Source: Tetrahymena thermophila SB210
Lineage: Eukaryota > Ciliophora > Oligohymenophorea > Hymenostomatida > Tetrahymenidae
DNA length: 64,000 bases
NCBI RefSeq assembly: GCF_000189635.1
Contig: NW_002476387.1
Coordinates: forward strand, 310,001 to 374,000
Reading direction: 5' to 3'
Shown here piece by piece: positions 12,137 to 25,741 of the stretch (position 1 is the stretch's first letter; each line of letters begins with the position of its first letter). The notes under the pieces are model-generated. The model ran no database searches. It was not told the origin of the DNA and saw only the letters and a list, made by a program, of their open reading frames with translations. The position numbers and the translations under genes were made by a program.

Positions 12137-12522
12137 AATATTTTCAAATTAATTTAGGCTATGAATTTTTATTTGAATACATTTTTTTCTGATATGATAA
12201 TTGAATAAAACAATTAATAAATTAAAAAAAAAAATGATAGTTGAATTTTTTTAGTACATATTTTAATACTTCTCTTCCTATTTAACAATAATATAAAAAA
12301 TAAAGATAATTTTCTTTTTAGCCTTTCAAAAAGTTTAACGCAGTTCTCAAAAACAATTGCCCGTACTTTATTTTGTTCCAAAAAATTATAATGTTCAGTT
12401 CTAAACGATTGAAGCTAAATAGAACTTTGATATAATTTAAGCTGATAACAAAATTTTTGTTTTTCAAATAACCATAAGTTATGTACTTTGGATTAATATA
12501 TATAAATTAATTTTAAATAATA

Positions 12523-13043
12523 TAATAAATTAAATTCTCTTAAAATCATTATTATATATTTATTTACTTCTTATTGACTAAATTAATATTTATACCTATC
12601 TATTTTATACTTTCATTCTAAAAAATAAAATAGTACTTATCTTAAGAAAATTAAGATTAGTTGAAGTTAAGCCTAAATTAATAATTGTTGTTTTGAGTAA
12701 CATTTAAAAAAATTGAGTAAATACTAATCATAATTTTTACAATTCTATCCTATGGGATAAATATTAAAAATGCTTGAATTAAATAATGTAATAAATTAAA
12801 TTCTCTTAAAATCATTATTATATATTTATTTACTTCCTATTGACTAAATGAATATTTATAACTATTTATTTATACTTTCATTCTCAAAAATAAAATAGTA
12901 TTTATCTTCAAAAAATAAAGATTAGTTGAAGTTAAGCCTAAATTAATAATTTTTGTTGTGAGTAAAATTATAAAAAATAGAGTAAATACTAATCATAATT
13001 TTTACAATTCTATCCTATGGGATTAATATTAAAAACGCTTGAA
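12523..13043. repeat. Two-copy tandem duplication, unit 266 bp
   Basis: Copy one is 12523-12788 and copy two 12789-13043. Shared landmarks in the same order include attctcttaaaatcatt, gattagttgaagttaagcc and caattctatcctatggga. Divergence is modest, with scattered substitutions and small length changes, so this duplication looks older than the 148-base one at 7658. No frame spans it. Confidence 0.9.
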
Positions 13044-13265
13044 AGAATTTGTAATAAATATCAAATTAACCAAACATTTTTGATTATATTCTCTTATTAA
13101 AAAATGATTATGTAATTAAAAAAGTAGCAAAGGATTAAATTTGTACTCAAAATATGTTTATGCATTTTATAAGGTACAAAACACAAAACACAAAACAAAA
13201 AATAAATTAAAAAAATTTACAAAAAAAAAATAGAAAGATAAAAATTAGAAAAAAAGATTATTAAA

Positions 13266-16200
13266 ATGGGAAATTGTTGTTGTAAAGATTAAGAAGATAA
13301 AAATATTAAGAAGCCTACTTATTTAAACAATGAATTTGTTCGTCTTTAACGCTAACAATACTATTAAAATATTTTTGAAGATAGTAATTATAATTAAATT
13401 GAATTTATTTAAATGAATTTTTAAAATAATTTAAAGATAAAACAAATGATTAGAATCAAAATAATCAAGAATTTTAAAATAAATCAGAGTTTAACAATTA
13501 GACAGAAAGTCTAAATTTATAAAAAACAAACATAACAAGTAAATTGCATTTTTTAAAGATAAGTTAAATTTTATTTCTTTTTTTAATATATATATTGTTA
13601 AGATGATTAGGATTAAAATATATCATTTACCAAAAAAAATCAACCACCTGTATTTGATAAAACACAAAAGAACCAATTAAATTAGAATAGCAAAAGTTTT
13701 CATAAAAATTCTAATATTTTTGAATAAAAAAATGAAATTTCTACTTCAATACATTAAAGCAATCAATCACAAAATTAAGAAGAACTTTAAATATCTAATT
13801 CAAAAAAATTAGAATGTCAAAAATTTATAAAAGATTTACTGAATCCTTAAATGTACTTCATCAATTTAGTAAATCATTTTTTTATTATATTAAATGACTT
13901 ACTATTAATTATTATTATTATAAACAAGATAATTCCAACAAAATTAACAGATCAATCTATTGAGGTAATTAATATATATTTTTTTATTTTTCATTGTAAA
14001 ATGTATATTTAAATAAAATATAGATCATAAGCGACCTTTCTTAAAATGATTCTTACTTAATAAAAAAACTTTAGTAGAGTTTTGATGAATAAAAAGTCTA
14101 TAGAACAGAATTCAATTATTCTCATATCATTTAATGTTTTATTTAAAAATATTATTTGATCTTTTAAAATCAACCGAGGCGGTAAGAGGGCTAGGAATAT
14201 TCTTTTAATTTGTGCCAGTTTAAGTTTGAAAATGAAACAATCTTTTATTCAAGATATTTTGATAAGGAAAGCTAAGCTTTTCTTAATGTCTATCAGTTTT
14301 TAAATCGAAATGATTTTTAGAATTCTAAAGTAAATGCATTAGCTGTAAAGTCTTCTTCAAGTTTAATAGATTAAATATTTTGTGAGACTATTTTATTTGA
14401 TACATAATAAGAGTTAATATTTGAAGAACCCTTTGATTTCAACTTTTATCAATTTAAAACATTAATGAAAGATAGTTTAGAAGAACATAATTTAGTTTGT
14501 ATTCTACTCTAACTAATAGATGTATGCTTAGTTTTTGATGAGTTAGATGTCTATTACAACCAATTTGATCAAAATAATGTTGGGTTTATTTATCAGAATT
14601 AAAAAATGTTTGTAAAGCTGAGAAAAATTTTTACATTAAAAAAAGATTATTAGAAATATTTACTTACAAGTAAATTTATAAACGAATTTACTTTTGCTTA
14701 TGATAAATAGAACGTCCTTTATTATGAAATATGCAAAGTGCTTGAATTAGTTTAGTAGTTAATAATAGATGAAAATACAATAATTGAAAATATTATCACT
14801 AAGTTTGTTTTTAACAAAGAATTTAAAAAAAATGGAGTATGTTAGAAATAAGTTGTTGAGTTTTTTTAAAGTTTTTTTGGGGAAAATGTTCTCATGCATT
14901 ACCCAGCTATTAATATGTATAAGTTAGAACTCTACATGAAAGATCTTAAATATAAGTGCGCCAAAAATTATATGTTATGTTTCATAAAGTTTGGAGAAAG
15001 AATTGACGATTATTAATTATGTTTGTCAAATATGCTCGTAATTTGGATAATAGGCGCTAAAGAAGACAACTTAACATAGCTTGAATTATGCTTTCCTAGT
15101 TTTTGCTAAAAATATGAATAATATACACAAATATTGTTATTTAATTTAACATTTTTTATGCTTACTGACTATAAACCTAAAATCATTGAGTAGATTTTAA
15201 AATTAATCCTGGAATACACTTTAAAATATGATTAAATCAATATTATTGGCTATTTAGTAGACTATTTGAGTTATTTTTATCTTAAAAGAAATCAAATCAA
15301 TGAATTAATTGAAATTTTAGAAAAAATTGCTAGTCATGTTAAATAGGATCCTAATAGATACTAAAAAGATATTAAAAAATAAATCATTTTATTTAGATTT
15401 CTGGTTTACTTAATTTAGAAAAAGGATGAAGAGACTATATAAAAGTAATACTAAAAATACAACAAATTTATGAGTTAAGAAAAAGAGGAAGAAATACAAT
15501 TAATTGATTAATTGTTTTACTTCATCCCTACATATTACTTAGAAATTCTTATTTTTCTCATACAGAAAGATTACTATAAATGCTATAAAATGTAATTCTT
15601 TTTTTAAATTAATTTTTACTTTTACTTTATTGCCTCCTTAATAGGGATTTTAAAATAAATAATTTTATAAGATTTTTTACTATTATTTCTTTTGAATTAA
15701 TACTATCTAATTAATGCTCAAAAAAGAAAAAATTTTAAAAGACTTTTATTTACATTCAAAACTGGAGTTTTATGTAAGGTTATTTTTTTGAGGAATATTT
15801 ATAAAAGTAAATTTCATCAAATATTTTATTAGTCTTCGTCTAAAGCTTTATATAAAGCAGTACACCTTTAATTTATTTTTATAATAAATTTAAATTAATT
15901 TCTATATTTTTTCAAATCAAATTTTTTATTCATTCAAGTCATTATAATTTATTAATTTTTCACATTTATTTTTTAAATAATTTTGCAGTTTTAACAAAAA
16001 AAAATATTACGAAAGGTTAAAATAAAAATTTTAATAAAAACATTTTTTTGATTTTAGATTAATTTTTTTTTTCTTAAAAACCGTCAACACTAAATTAATC
16101 AAAGAATAAAATGACCAGATTAAACATAATTTAAATTATAAAATTTTATTTTAGTAAAGTAATCTAAGTCAAGATATTTAATTTAAATATAGTTATTTAA

Positions 16201-19200
16201 ATAAATTAAAAGTCATTCAAAAAAAAAGTACCAAAAATATTCAAATAAATTTGTTTACCAATGGATAGATATTAGTTCAAACTTTAATTGAGAGGTAGGG
16301 CAGTTGAAAAAAAATGAAAAATAAGTATATATTTATGGAAATATGGCAAATTTTATGAAATTGGAGAAATTCTAACTTCTTGATATTATTAAAAAATAAA
16401 ATAATATTTAATTTTTTAACTGAAAAATTTGTTTGAAAAAATTTTAGTTACTCAAAAAAATATTTTAATTTCGAAAAAAAATCAATAACAAAAATTGGGA
16501 TTATAAACTTAATTTATGATTTTATAATAATTAATAATTAAATAAAATTAATTTTAAAAAAATAGAATTGATAAAATTTATGAGAAAAAAAATAAGCCTA
16601 AAAATCAATTAGAGTTTAGTTAATTGGAAAATACAAGCCATTTTCTCTTGTTTGCTTAACAGGTTTGTTCTCTTTTTAACTAAACTAATAGTAAATATTC
16701 AGATAAATTTAATTAAGAAAGACTAGATGTTTTAAATAAAATAAATTGTTCATGTAATCAAAGTGTTTGCCAGCTGTTTCTCCAATTGAGATTGTTAGAT
16801 AATGACATGAACTACAAATTAGTTGAAGATGAAGAAAACTATAAAATTCTTAGCTATCTTAAACAAAAGTATTAAACTTGTTAAGTAGATATCTATTAAT
16901 AAAAACTTTTTCCTGATTTTTACGATTTAATTAGTAGATATGCTAATGAAGAATTAGTTGATTTATGCGAAAAATTAAAAGATTAAATTGAAGTTAAGCA
17001 ATCAAGCATGTTAGTTATTGATAAAAAAATAGAAGGAATCCTAATTGAAAAAAATTAATAAGAAAGAGAAAAATATAAATTAGCTGTGGAAAATGTTTCT
17101 AAGTTACTTTACATTGATATTGTACCATTATTACTAGATGTAATCAAAATTTTTAAATATTAATTACATATATCCAAATTTTTCATATTAAATAGGATTT
17201 AGGCTTTACTAAAGAAAATATTATTTAGCCATTTAGCAAAAACTTTTAGTTAAACATAAATTTTGAAAATTTAGATTAAACTTTAGTTAGAAATAACTCA
17301 GAAATATACTATGAAAATGAAATTAATTTAAATGAGCTTCAAGATTTATTATAAAGAACTTAAAGTCTTATTGAAAAAATAATCAAAAATCTTACAGATG
17401 ATTATGTAAATTAGTTTTTAGAAAAAATAAATATTTTAATAAATATGGATAAATAAATAGATAAAAATGAGATATAAATATATTTTAATAATTACTTCAT
17501 TAATAAAATTAATTCTTATCATTAAGTATCTATTTCTAGAATTATATAAAAAGATATATATATTAATAAAATTTATGTAGAATAGATTATGAAATATTAT
17601 GTGATAGATTTAAAATATAAGAGTCATTACTTGCTTTTTGCTTTTCTTTCTATTTAGTAATTTTATGAAATATTGAATTTTGTGCTATCTATTAATTCAT
17701 GTAGATATGTTGAGAGATACTTAAATAAACCTATACATATAGATTTCTAAAACCTGATAGTTTATAGTACATATAGTTAATCAACTCTATTTAAACTAGA
17801 TTACCTGTATGCTAAAAATAAAATTCAAATTCCAGAACAAAAAGTAAAAGAAATTTTGAGTTAAATATTGAAAATCACTCTCATGCTTTTTGAGAATAAA
17901 TATTATATCTACAAATTTGATTTTGATTGTTTTAGTTTTTATGAGGCAAAGTCATATAAAACTAAATTTTACTTGAAGTACAATGATATTCGTTTTATCA
18001 CTAATAACCTAGCTCACTCTATATCAGAACTTGCTAAAAATGATAATATTACTCACATGAAATATTATGATATGGAGTTTTAAATTTCTGAATTATTTTA
18101 TCTTAAATTATCAATTCTTTAAATATGTTAATAAATGGTAGAAATGATGTTAAATTAATATGAAAGGATTAATTAAGTTGAGATTGACTATTAAAAAAAA
18201 ATAGATTAATTGAGGAATATGTATTCTTTTGATTTAATTGAATTCTTTGAGAAATGCAAAAATAGAACTGATGATTTTACAAAATAATAACTCTATGAAG
18301 AGATAAAGAATCTATTACCAAATTGGAATTTCAGTGAAAAAAAATAATTAATAACTTTATCAGAAATGGAATAAAGCATTTTAAATGAAGAAAATGATGA
18401 AATTGAAGAAGCATATTTACATACTTATATGAGTAGATAGCATATAGAGGATGTTCTTAAAAAAATTAAAAAGGTGGAATCATCAATATCATAATAGCAG
18501 AAACCCTATTAATTGATTAAATAATAATGTCTTATTTATCTTTAAAATTAACTTTTACTTACGATTATAAGAATCCTTTACCTGAACAATACATTAATCG
18601 ATGAGAGTTTACTTTAAAATTTATATTCTTATAACTCTTCATAACTAACTGAAAAAAAAGATCTTTATATTTCTTATTATATTGAATAATATTTTTTGAG
18701 AAACAAAAAAATAGATCATTATTTTTAATATTAATACTTTAGTTTTTAAAACTCGTAGTAATAGCAACTAGATTAAAATTCAATCGAAAAAGAAAACCAT
18801 CTTTTCTACTTGAATTTAATTTAAGAGCTATATAAATAAGAAAAATAAGAATGTGTAAAATCAAATATGAATTATTAGTAATATTTGATTAACGAAGCAC
18901 TACTATTTATAAATCTTCTAAGTTATGAAAATTTAAATTCTAAATAAATTTTAAATTGCAATTATTTTTACAATTCATTAATTAGACTTTCACTTCCTAG
19001 TTTTGTAAACTATAATTTTTTAAGTTTTTTTTTTTAAATATAAAAATAAAATATCTAAATATCTTATAATTACAAAGAAAATGAATAGGTCAAAAGGAGT
19101 TTGAATAAAAATTAATTTTTTAATTAACATAATTTGGATATTTTAGCATTATGTAAGCTTGATGAAAATATAAAACTTTTTAGATGGTGTGATTCAGAGC

Positions 19201-22200
19201 TGCCTTATAAAAATTTTAGCTGCTTACTATTCAAATAACAATTAATATGTATGAATAAGATATTGAAAGAATAAGATGCTGAATAAAATCTTAAAAATCT
19301 TGAAAATTTATACAAATATAAAATTTAGCTTGAAGTTAATGATTTTTGTCCAGTCAAAGAACCTTAAATTTATTTAAAATTCTATGCAATAAATATAGCA
19401 GAATTTTTATTAAGCAAACATAAAAAATTAATAGAATACTATTCGTCAATTAATTTAACACCAAGTGTGCAAAAGTTTCAATAATTTAATGAAGAAGGAC
19501 AGTACTTTACAGAATTTTAAAAATGTATTTTTTTTTATCTCACTAATTTATTTTTAATTAAATATTTTTTTTTAAATTTAGATTAAAATAAAAATAAATT
19601 AAATTTTGATTAATTTTAATGTACAGAATAAAATTTAGAAAGTAGATAAAATAAATAACTTATATATTAAAAATTACAATAAACAGAAGGGTAGGATATT
19701 CCTATTACTTCAAAAAAATTTCAGGAAAATTTAAGTTTATAAAACAATTAATTAGTAGAAACTTAAAATTATAAACAAGAAATTCCTCAAATTGAATAAC
19801 ATACACTAAAACAACAAGAAACTCAACAATTTTTGAAGTATATTTAGGAAGAATAAGAAACTTAACTGTATAAATTAATGTTTAAAAATAGATATTCAGC
19901 AAACTATAGTGATTAATTAAACGAGTAAACTGTTATAATTTAAGCTTTTAAGGATCTAATAAAATCTTAAGATTCAAGTTTTAATAATTTATTTTCAAAT
20001 AAAAATGCTAACTTAAAAAATTAAGATGAATAAACCATAAGCTATAAAATTGAAAATATGTAAGAAAAAGTCTTAAATAAATAAAAAATATTAAGTTAAG
20101 AATAAAAATATAATTTTGAATTAGAAGATTAATAGATAAGAACAAGTTTTTATACATAAAAATAAAATAATTTAGATATCTAAAATGCTACCGTTGACTT
20201 TTAATTAAAAATTAAATTAAATCAGAATGATAAATAAGAAGAAGAATAAAAAATTGTAAATTATAGTTAAGCCTAATCTTCTATTTAAAATAATTCATTA
20301 AATGAATAGGCTTCAATTAAGGAAAACAATTTCCCATAAATATAAAGCTTAATATTTAAAAAATCTAATGATTTGCATAAAATAGGCCATTTAGGAAAAG
20401 GTGGTCAGGCAGGTGTCGAATTCTATTATGATTTTAAACAAAAGAAAAGATATGCTCTCAAAAATTTCAAAAATTAATTTGAGTATTTAAAAGAAAAGAA
20501 TACTCATATCAACTATCTTTTAGAAGATAAAAATCCAAAATTATCTTCATATGTATGCCAACTTGTATCTTTTGATGATCAAAATTGTCAGATCTTATTA
20601 GAAATTGGTCTTTGCAGCTTATAAGATGCATTTAAAATTTAAAAAAAAAATAATTTATAAATTAGCATAAATTATTTTGTGAATATTTTGATTAAAATAA
20701 TATCTTTTAATATCTAAATGAACAAAATTGGTCTGTATCATAGTGATATTAAACCATCAAATATGGTCTTATACCTAGATCAAAATGAGTTATCTTCTCA
20801 GTATTAATTTGGATTCAAGTTAGTAGACTTTGAGAATATTTAATTAAAGTTTATTGATTTTGCAAGCTGCTCAAATGATCCTGATTATTATTATGAATAT
20901 TAAACTCCTAAATATAAATACTATGGATATTAGAACTAAAATATGAATTTTAAAAAAATATTATTTGCAGAAACATATAGCGCATGTAAATCTATTTACT
21001 TCTTGCTTGATGAATAATTATAGAAAAAGATGGGAACTATTTCTTATGATAATTAATTAGAAAATATTTTATTATAAGAAGAATTAGAAGAAAATAAGTT
21101 GTTATTTTTCTTACAAATGTTCTTATGCGATAATGAAGCATAAATCAAGATGTCTTAAGTAGGGGTATCAGTAGATGAACTTATTTATTTGACAGAAAAG
21201 TATTTAGGGAAAATAAGTGAATTTAATAAAAGTTTCAAATGTAATTTTATAAATGCGTATTAAGTAGGATAATGGTAAAAAATTTCTGAAATAAAAAGTG
21301 CATCAATTAATGACTCAGTAGAATATTAAATTTTTAATGCCTTTGCTTTTATAAACAAACTTGATGAAATATTTAGTTAAGAGAAATCTCAAAATGAAAT
21401 TTATGAAATAGCAAACATAAGTACTTTATTTAAATGTGTAGATATAATAGTTTTATATTAAAATTTTACTGAGGAGTAGCTAAGTTTAATTCTAAAAATA
21501 GTTGAACAAGCGTTTTCTGTTTTATCAAAAGAGTAATATTTATTATTTATTTAGTGTGCTTGCTTCCTTTACTGCAATAGTGAAAGAGATTATTATCAAC
21601 AACTTATTTAAACAATAATAGAAACTAAAAATGTTAGAAATTTTAATTAGGAAAACGATTAAATATTATAGATTGCATTAGATATCTTTCAATCAATTAC
21701 TGATGAAGTAAGCGTCAATCCAATAGAACTTATTGAGAGAATTTATTTATTAGATATAGAAATATAATAACAACACAGCTTAATTTATGAGTTTTTAATA
21801 ACTATTATTTTAGAGAAATAAAAAGATTTTGATGAATAAACTGCATTCATGTAATTATTTTTTACTTTTATTTACATTTTTTTAATTGCTTTATAAATAA
21901 ATAGACTGTTTAACATTTTAGAAAAACTCTAAAATAGCTAAAACTTAAATATATTTTAGCTGAAATTATTTAATCATGTTTATCTTTATTTTTTGCACCT
22001 GACAAAAAAAGACGAACATAAAGAATTTTGTAAAAAATTTCATGACTACAAAAAAATATGCAGAGAGTTAAACTTAATTTTAGAATAAGATACTATCATT
22101 TTTTATAATTATCATATAGCAAATTTAAAATTTAATGAGTTAGAATATGCTGCAATAGATATAAAAAAACTTTAATCAATATCAAATACCAATAGAAAAT

Positions 22201-22319
22201 TAAATAAAATATTAAAATCAATTGCTTAAAATGTAGGCTTATAAGATGTACATAAATTTAAATTAATGATTGCGGCTAGAATGAATTATAAATATTTTTA
22301 TCAAAATTTTGTTATATGA
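13266..22319 (+). CDS. Giant protein with N-terminal lipidation motif and C-terminal divergent kinase domain
   Basis: My spliced model gives about 2600 residues. It starts MGNCCCKDQ, a classic N-myristoylation plus palmitoylation signal, so membrane anchoring is likely. Introns proposed: 13384-13436, 13539-13602, 13869-13928, 13965-14023, 15592-15644, 15774-16565, 17140-17195, 19525-19581 and 21851-21904. Three of these (13869, 19525 and 21851) are multiples of three, so splicing there cannot be proved by frame. The central 1500 residues are helical with no recognised domain. The kinase-like domain lies near residues 1970-2270: IGHLGKGGQAGVEF glycine loop, YALKNF lysine, LYHSDIKPSNMVL catalytic loop (HSD instead of HRD) and a DFG region reading LVDFEN or FIDFAS. 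Helices follow to the C-terminus. The weak point is the 792-base intron at 15774; without it there would be two genes, 13266-15900 and 16566-22319. Confidence 0.6.
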
Positions 22320-23335
22320 TTTAAGGTAAATTTATTCTTTTTAAGAATGTTAAAATATGAAATTAATTAAAATTGATTGTTTAAGAATTATTAAATTCAT
22401 TTATTTTTTTTGCCTCTACTTAAGAAATAGATTTTGGAGAAAATAGTTAACTGGTGAGAATTATTAAATTTATTGTTACAGTCTTAATCCTTCAAGCTGT
22501 AAAAATCAATCAAGAGATAGTTGGTATAGATAATTGACTTTGCTCAAAGAGTTAAATTGGTAATTATTATTCTAGATATGATATTAGTAGTCCTACTCAT
22601 ATAACTTACTGAGTACTGTTATTATTAGGGCTTTTCTACATTTTTTTAATAATATTAACTATTTCTTTAATTTTAATTCATAGATTAAGAAATTATAATA
22701 TTATAGAATTTTCAGGAGATTATTTTAATATTTTCCAAAATAACTTTAATAATTTAAGACTAAAATGAAAAATCGTATTCATATTTGTATTATATAAATA
22801 AACAATAACTAATTCACACCTTTTAATTTTACCATTTTCCTGAATTTTTTGATAAAATTTCACCTTTTAAAAAATGAAATTGAGCATTAAATATAAAAAA
22901 CTACTGCATTTATTAATTTTTAAAAAAAGCTAAGTTATCAATTTTCATAGATACTTTATAAGTAAATTAATATGATACTTGATATATATGAGATGAAAGT
23001 AATTGTAAATATAATTTAGAGAACAATAAATATTTTTTAATGGTTAAATAAATATAATTTAAAATAATCTTATTTTATGTGTTAATAAGTTATTTAGTTT
23101 GTTATTAATACAAAAATATCAACAACAATTAAGTATAAAATGAATAACATTACTAAAATATAAATTTAATAATAATTATAAAAATATAATATTAATTATA
23201 AATTATTTTTTAAAGGAGATAAATAGGAATAAATTTTAATTTTGTTACTAATTAATAAATCCTAAATATCTTTTACATGATATTTGTAGAAGAAATTATT
23301 GGTATAAAGGGTTTAGCACTTTTTAAATAAATTTA
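22320..23335. other. Intergenic, no gene seen (convergent spacer)
   Basis: AT-rich region between the 3' ends of the plus-strand kinase gene and the minus-strand GRDSYI gene. A slightly less AT-rich patch at about 22430-22640 has no convincing frame or RNA fold that I could identify. Confidence 0.5.
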
Positions 23336-24070
23336 TCAGCCATAAAGAGTTCTTAAGCCTGGATGAGCTGATTGAATTCTGGCATGTTTGTAAGGATCCT
23401 CTCTAACTTTAGGTTGAGAAAGTCTTTATGTAGTTCTCATTTAACTATCCATTAATTAGCGATTGCTAACTTAACCTGATTAGGGTCTTGAAAATTATAA
23501 TTTTGTGAAGAAGTCTTCACTTGTAGAATAGTTAATTTTATCATAACCTCTAAGATTTCTAATAAAATTATGTCTCTTCCAGCTGTATTAGCTCAAACCT
23601 CCTTCATCGACGCTAATTTATTTAATTTATCAAATTCATTATATCAATTATATTTTTATTATGAATTACTTTATATAGCTATCACGACCAGTTCCGTCAG
23701 TACGATAGTGTATATGTTTAGCTGGTAAATAATTATTTGGTTATTTATAATGTCTTTTTCCATTAAAAGTTCCTTTTTATTATGTTAGTCATGTTAAATT
23801 TTTAAATCAAAGCTTTAATTAAATTACCTATTTCAAATCCTTTAGGATCTTCTAACTTTTCTTTAAACAGACCACCATTTACTTTCCATATATAGCTATC
23901 TCTACCTAAATTTATAATTAACGATAAATTAATATTCATTTTCCTGCATATTTAGAGGTTAATAGCAAAATATACAAAACATGAAATGCTTGCTTAAATT
24001 TACCTGATCCGTTACTAACATAATGAATAACTTTTCCTTCTATTCTAGGGTATGGCAATTTAGAAGACAT
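23336..24070 (-). CDS. Small GRDSYI-repeat protein, possibly ciliary
   Basis: Four exons (introns 23906-24003, 23773-23827, 23613-23669) give 174 residues; exon lengths sum to 175 codons. The N-terminus reads MSSKLPYPRIEGKVIHYVSN, then GSGRDSYIWKVNGG. A second copy of the motif follows: HIHYRTDGTGRDSYINVDEGG. The two repeats share the pattern IHY-x-x-(D/N)-G-(S/T)-GRDSYI-x-x-x-x-GG and are about 56 residues apart, which points to an internal duplication. The C-terminus is basic (arginine-rich, RTTQRLSQPKVREDPYKHARI). There is no signal peptide or membrane helix. Small basic proteins with short repeated Tyr/Gly/Arg motifs are common among microtubule inner proteins of cilia, so a ciliary role is a reasonable guess, not a finding. 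Divergent from the Rtf2 gene. Confidence 0.8.
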
Positions 24071-24573
24071 TTTATAAACTTTTATGAGATTGATGAATCT
24101 TTTTCTATCGAGTTTTTTATTTATCTAGTAATTTGTAACTTGGTAATAATTATTATTTTGATTAAAAAACACGCTTAAGAAATAAATATACAATTCTTTT
24201 TATTTATATTAATAAAAATAATTGCTTTTTTCTCTTCCATTGGTTTAAGAGCCTTTTTTAAATTTCTACCATTAACAACAAAGTATTTTCATTAAATTTA
24301 ATAATAGTTAATACTGAATAAAAAATTTTAATTTTAATTTATTTTTTTAGTGAAATATTTTAAATTCTTAAAAATTCTTTTTGTTGAATTTTTGATAATT
24401 CTATTTGAAATAGAAGATAGATAAATTGCTTGTTTTTTTATCTATAAATTAATTCTAAACCTATATTATAATTTTTAATTATTAATTTCATTGCTAAATA
24501 ATTAATTGTTAAAAGGAGAATTTAGACAAAAACTTGTGTCTACATAATAAGGTTTATAAAAATTAAGTAAAAA
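24071..24573. promoter_or_regulatory. Bidirectional spacer between divergent genes
   Basis: About 500 bases separate the start codons of the GRDSYI gene (minus) and the Rtf2 gene (plus), so both promoters must lie here. The DNA is AT-rich with A-rich leaders before each ATG. No specific element is recognisable. Confidence 0.4.
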
Positions 24574-25741
24574 ATGGGAAATGATGGTGGAAGTTTCTAA
24601 AGTAATAAATAATATTTTGCTTTTTATTTATTTGTCTTCTTTTAGCTTATTTTAATTAAAAATATTTTATTAAATTGCCAATTATATAAACAAATTTCTT
24701 TATAATAAAGCCAGAACTGATTTAGTGAAAGAAAAACCAAAAGAGGTTAAAATCGATAATACAATATTAGCAAAATTTAGGTAATTTTAATGATAATTTC
24801 ATTCGAAGATAGTGAATATAGTTAAATCATTTTGAAATATTTTAATTAGAGCGAGACTATGTACATTGTCAAAGCAGAGATTGAAAAAGCCTATTGTAAT
24901 GTGTAGGTTAGGAAATTTTTACAATTTTGAAGAAATATTGAAGAATTTGATGGAAAAATCAATGCCCTCTTCATTTGCACATATTAAAAAAGCTAAAGAT
25001 GTAAAAGAAGTTAAATTAGAACCTAATCCAGATTAAAAATCTGAATATCCATATATTTGTCCTCTTAGTTAAATTGAATTTAATGGATTAAATAAATTTG
25101 TTGGTTTATGGGATTGTGGATGCGTTTTCAGTGAAAAGTTAATTTAAAATTTAAAAGGAGACAGTAAAAAATGCCCTGTTTGCTCCAAATCCTATTCATC
25201 TAAAGATGTCGTATAATTAAATATGAGCGTAGAAGAGTAAGAGAAAAAAAAAATAGAAATACTTTCTGAATCTTCTAAAAAAGTAAATATTTGATAAAGA
25301 AGTTTTTTGTGATATTAATCCCTAAAAATTTTTTTCTATTACTAATTTTTATTATATTATAAATATTTATAATAGGATAAGAAAAGTTCTCAAAAAGACG
25401 AGAAGAAAAATCATGCTTCAGGAGAAAAGGTTGAAAAGAAAGTTAAAACAGAGAAGAATTCATCTTTGACAAGTTCAGGTGTTTCTACCCTTGGATCACA
25501 CAAGGCAGCCTTGATTGAATAATTAACTGAAACCTAAAAAGAGTAGTCTTAAGGTATATAAAATTCATTTTTAAATTAATTAGTAATGAAATAATTATCT
25601 CTATATTAAGAAGCAAAGACAAAAATAAATTCAATTTTTTAATTAATTAAAATAGTATTTAAGAGCTTGTTCCACACAGACAAAGACTTGAAAAAAGACG
25701 ATAATTTATTTACTCGTAATGTTAGATTTGGAATTAGATGA
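24574..25741 (+). CDS. Rtf2 family replication-termination / RING-like protein
   Basis: Homologue of replication termination factor 2 (RTF2), a nuclear protein with a divergent RING-like fold linked to replication fork pausing and, in some species, splicing. Five exons (introns 24602-24710, 24781-24849, 25283-25375, 25554-25655) give 264 residues. Seen in order: MGNDGGSF start, ARTDLVKEKPKEV after the first intron, LCTLSKQRLKKPIV, the segment YICPLSQIEFNGLNKFVGLW then DCGCVFSEK, and KCPVCSKSY. The Cys pairs and the GCVFSE core are the family hallmark. A Lys/Glu-rich linker follows, then the conserved tail VFKSLFH and FTRNVRFGIR. Length is close to that of other eukaryotic members. Splicing of the first, very short exon (28 bases) is supported because it restores both the MG-x-DGG start and the RTDLVK segment. 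Confidence 0.92.

Larger units (their letters stand above)
12022..13265. other. Intergenic with two sets of tandem repeats
   Basis: AT-rich 1.2 kb spacer that is largely made of the 26-base and 266-base repeats listed separately. The remainder, including the A-rich and CA-rich stretch at about 13170-13265, is probably promoter and leader of the next gene. Confidence 0.5.
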
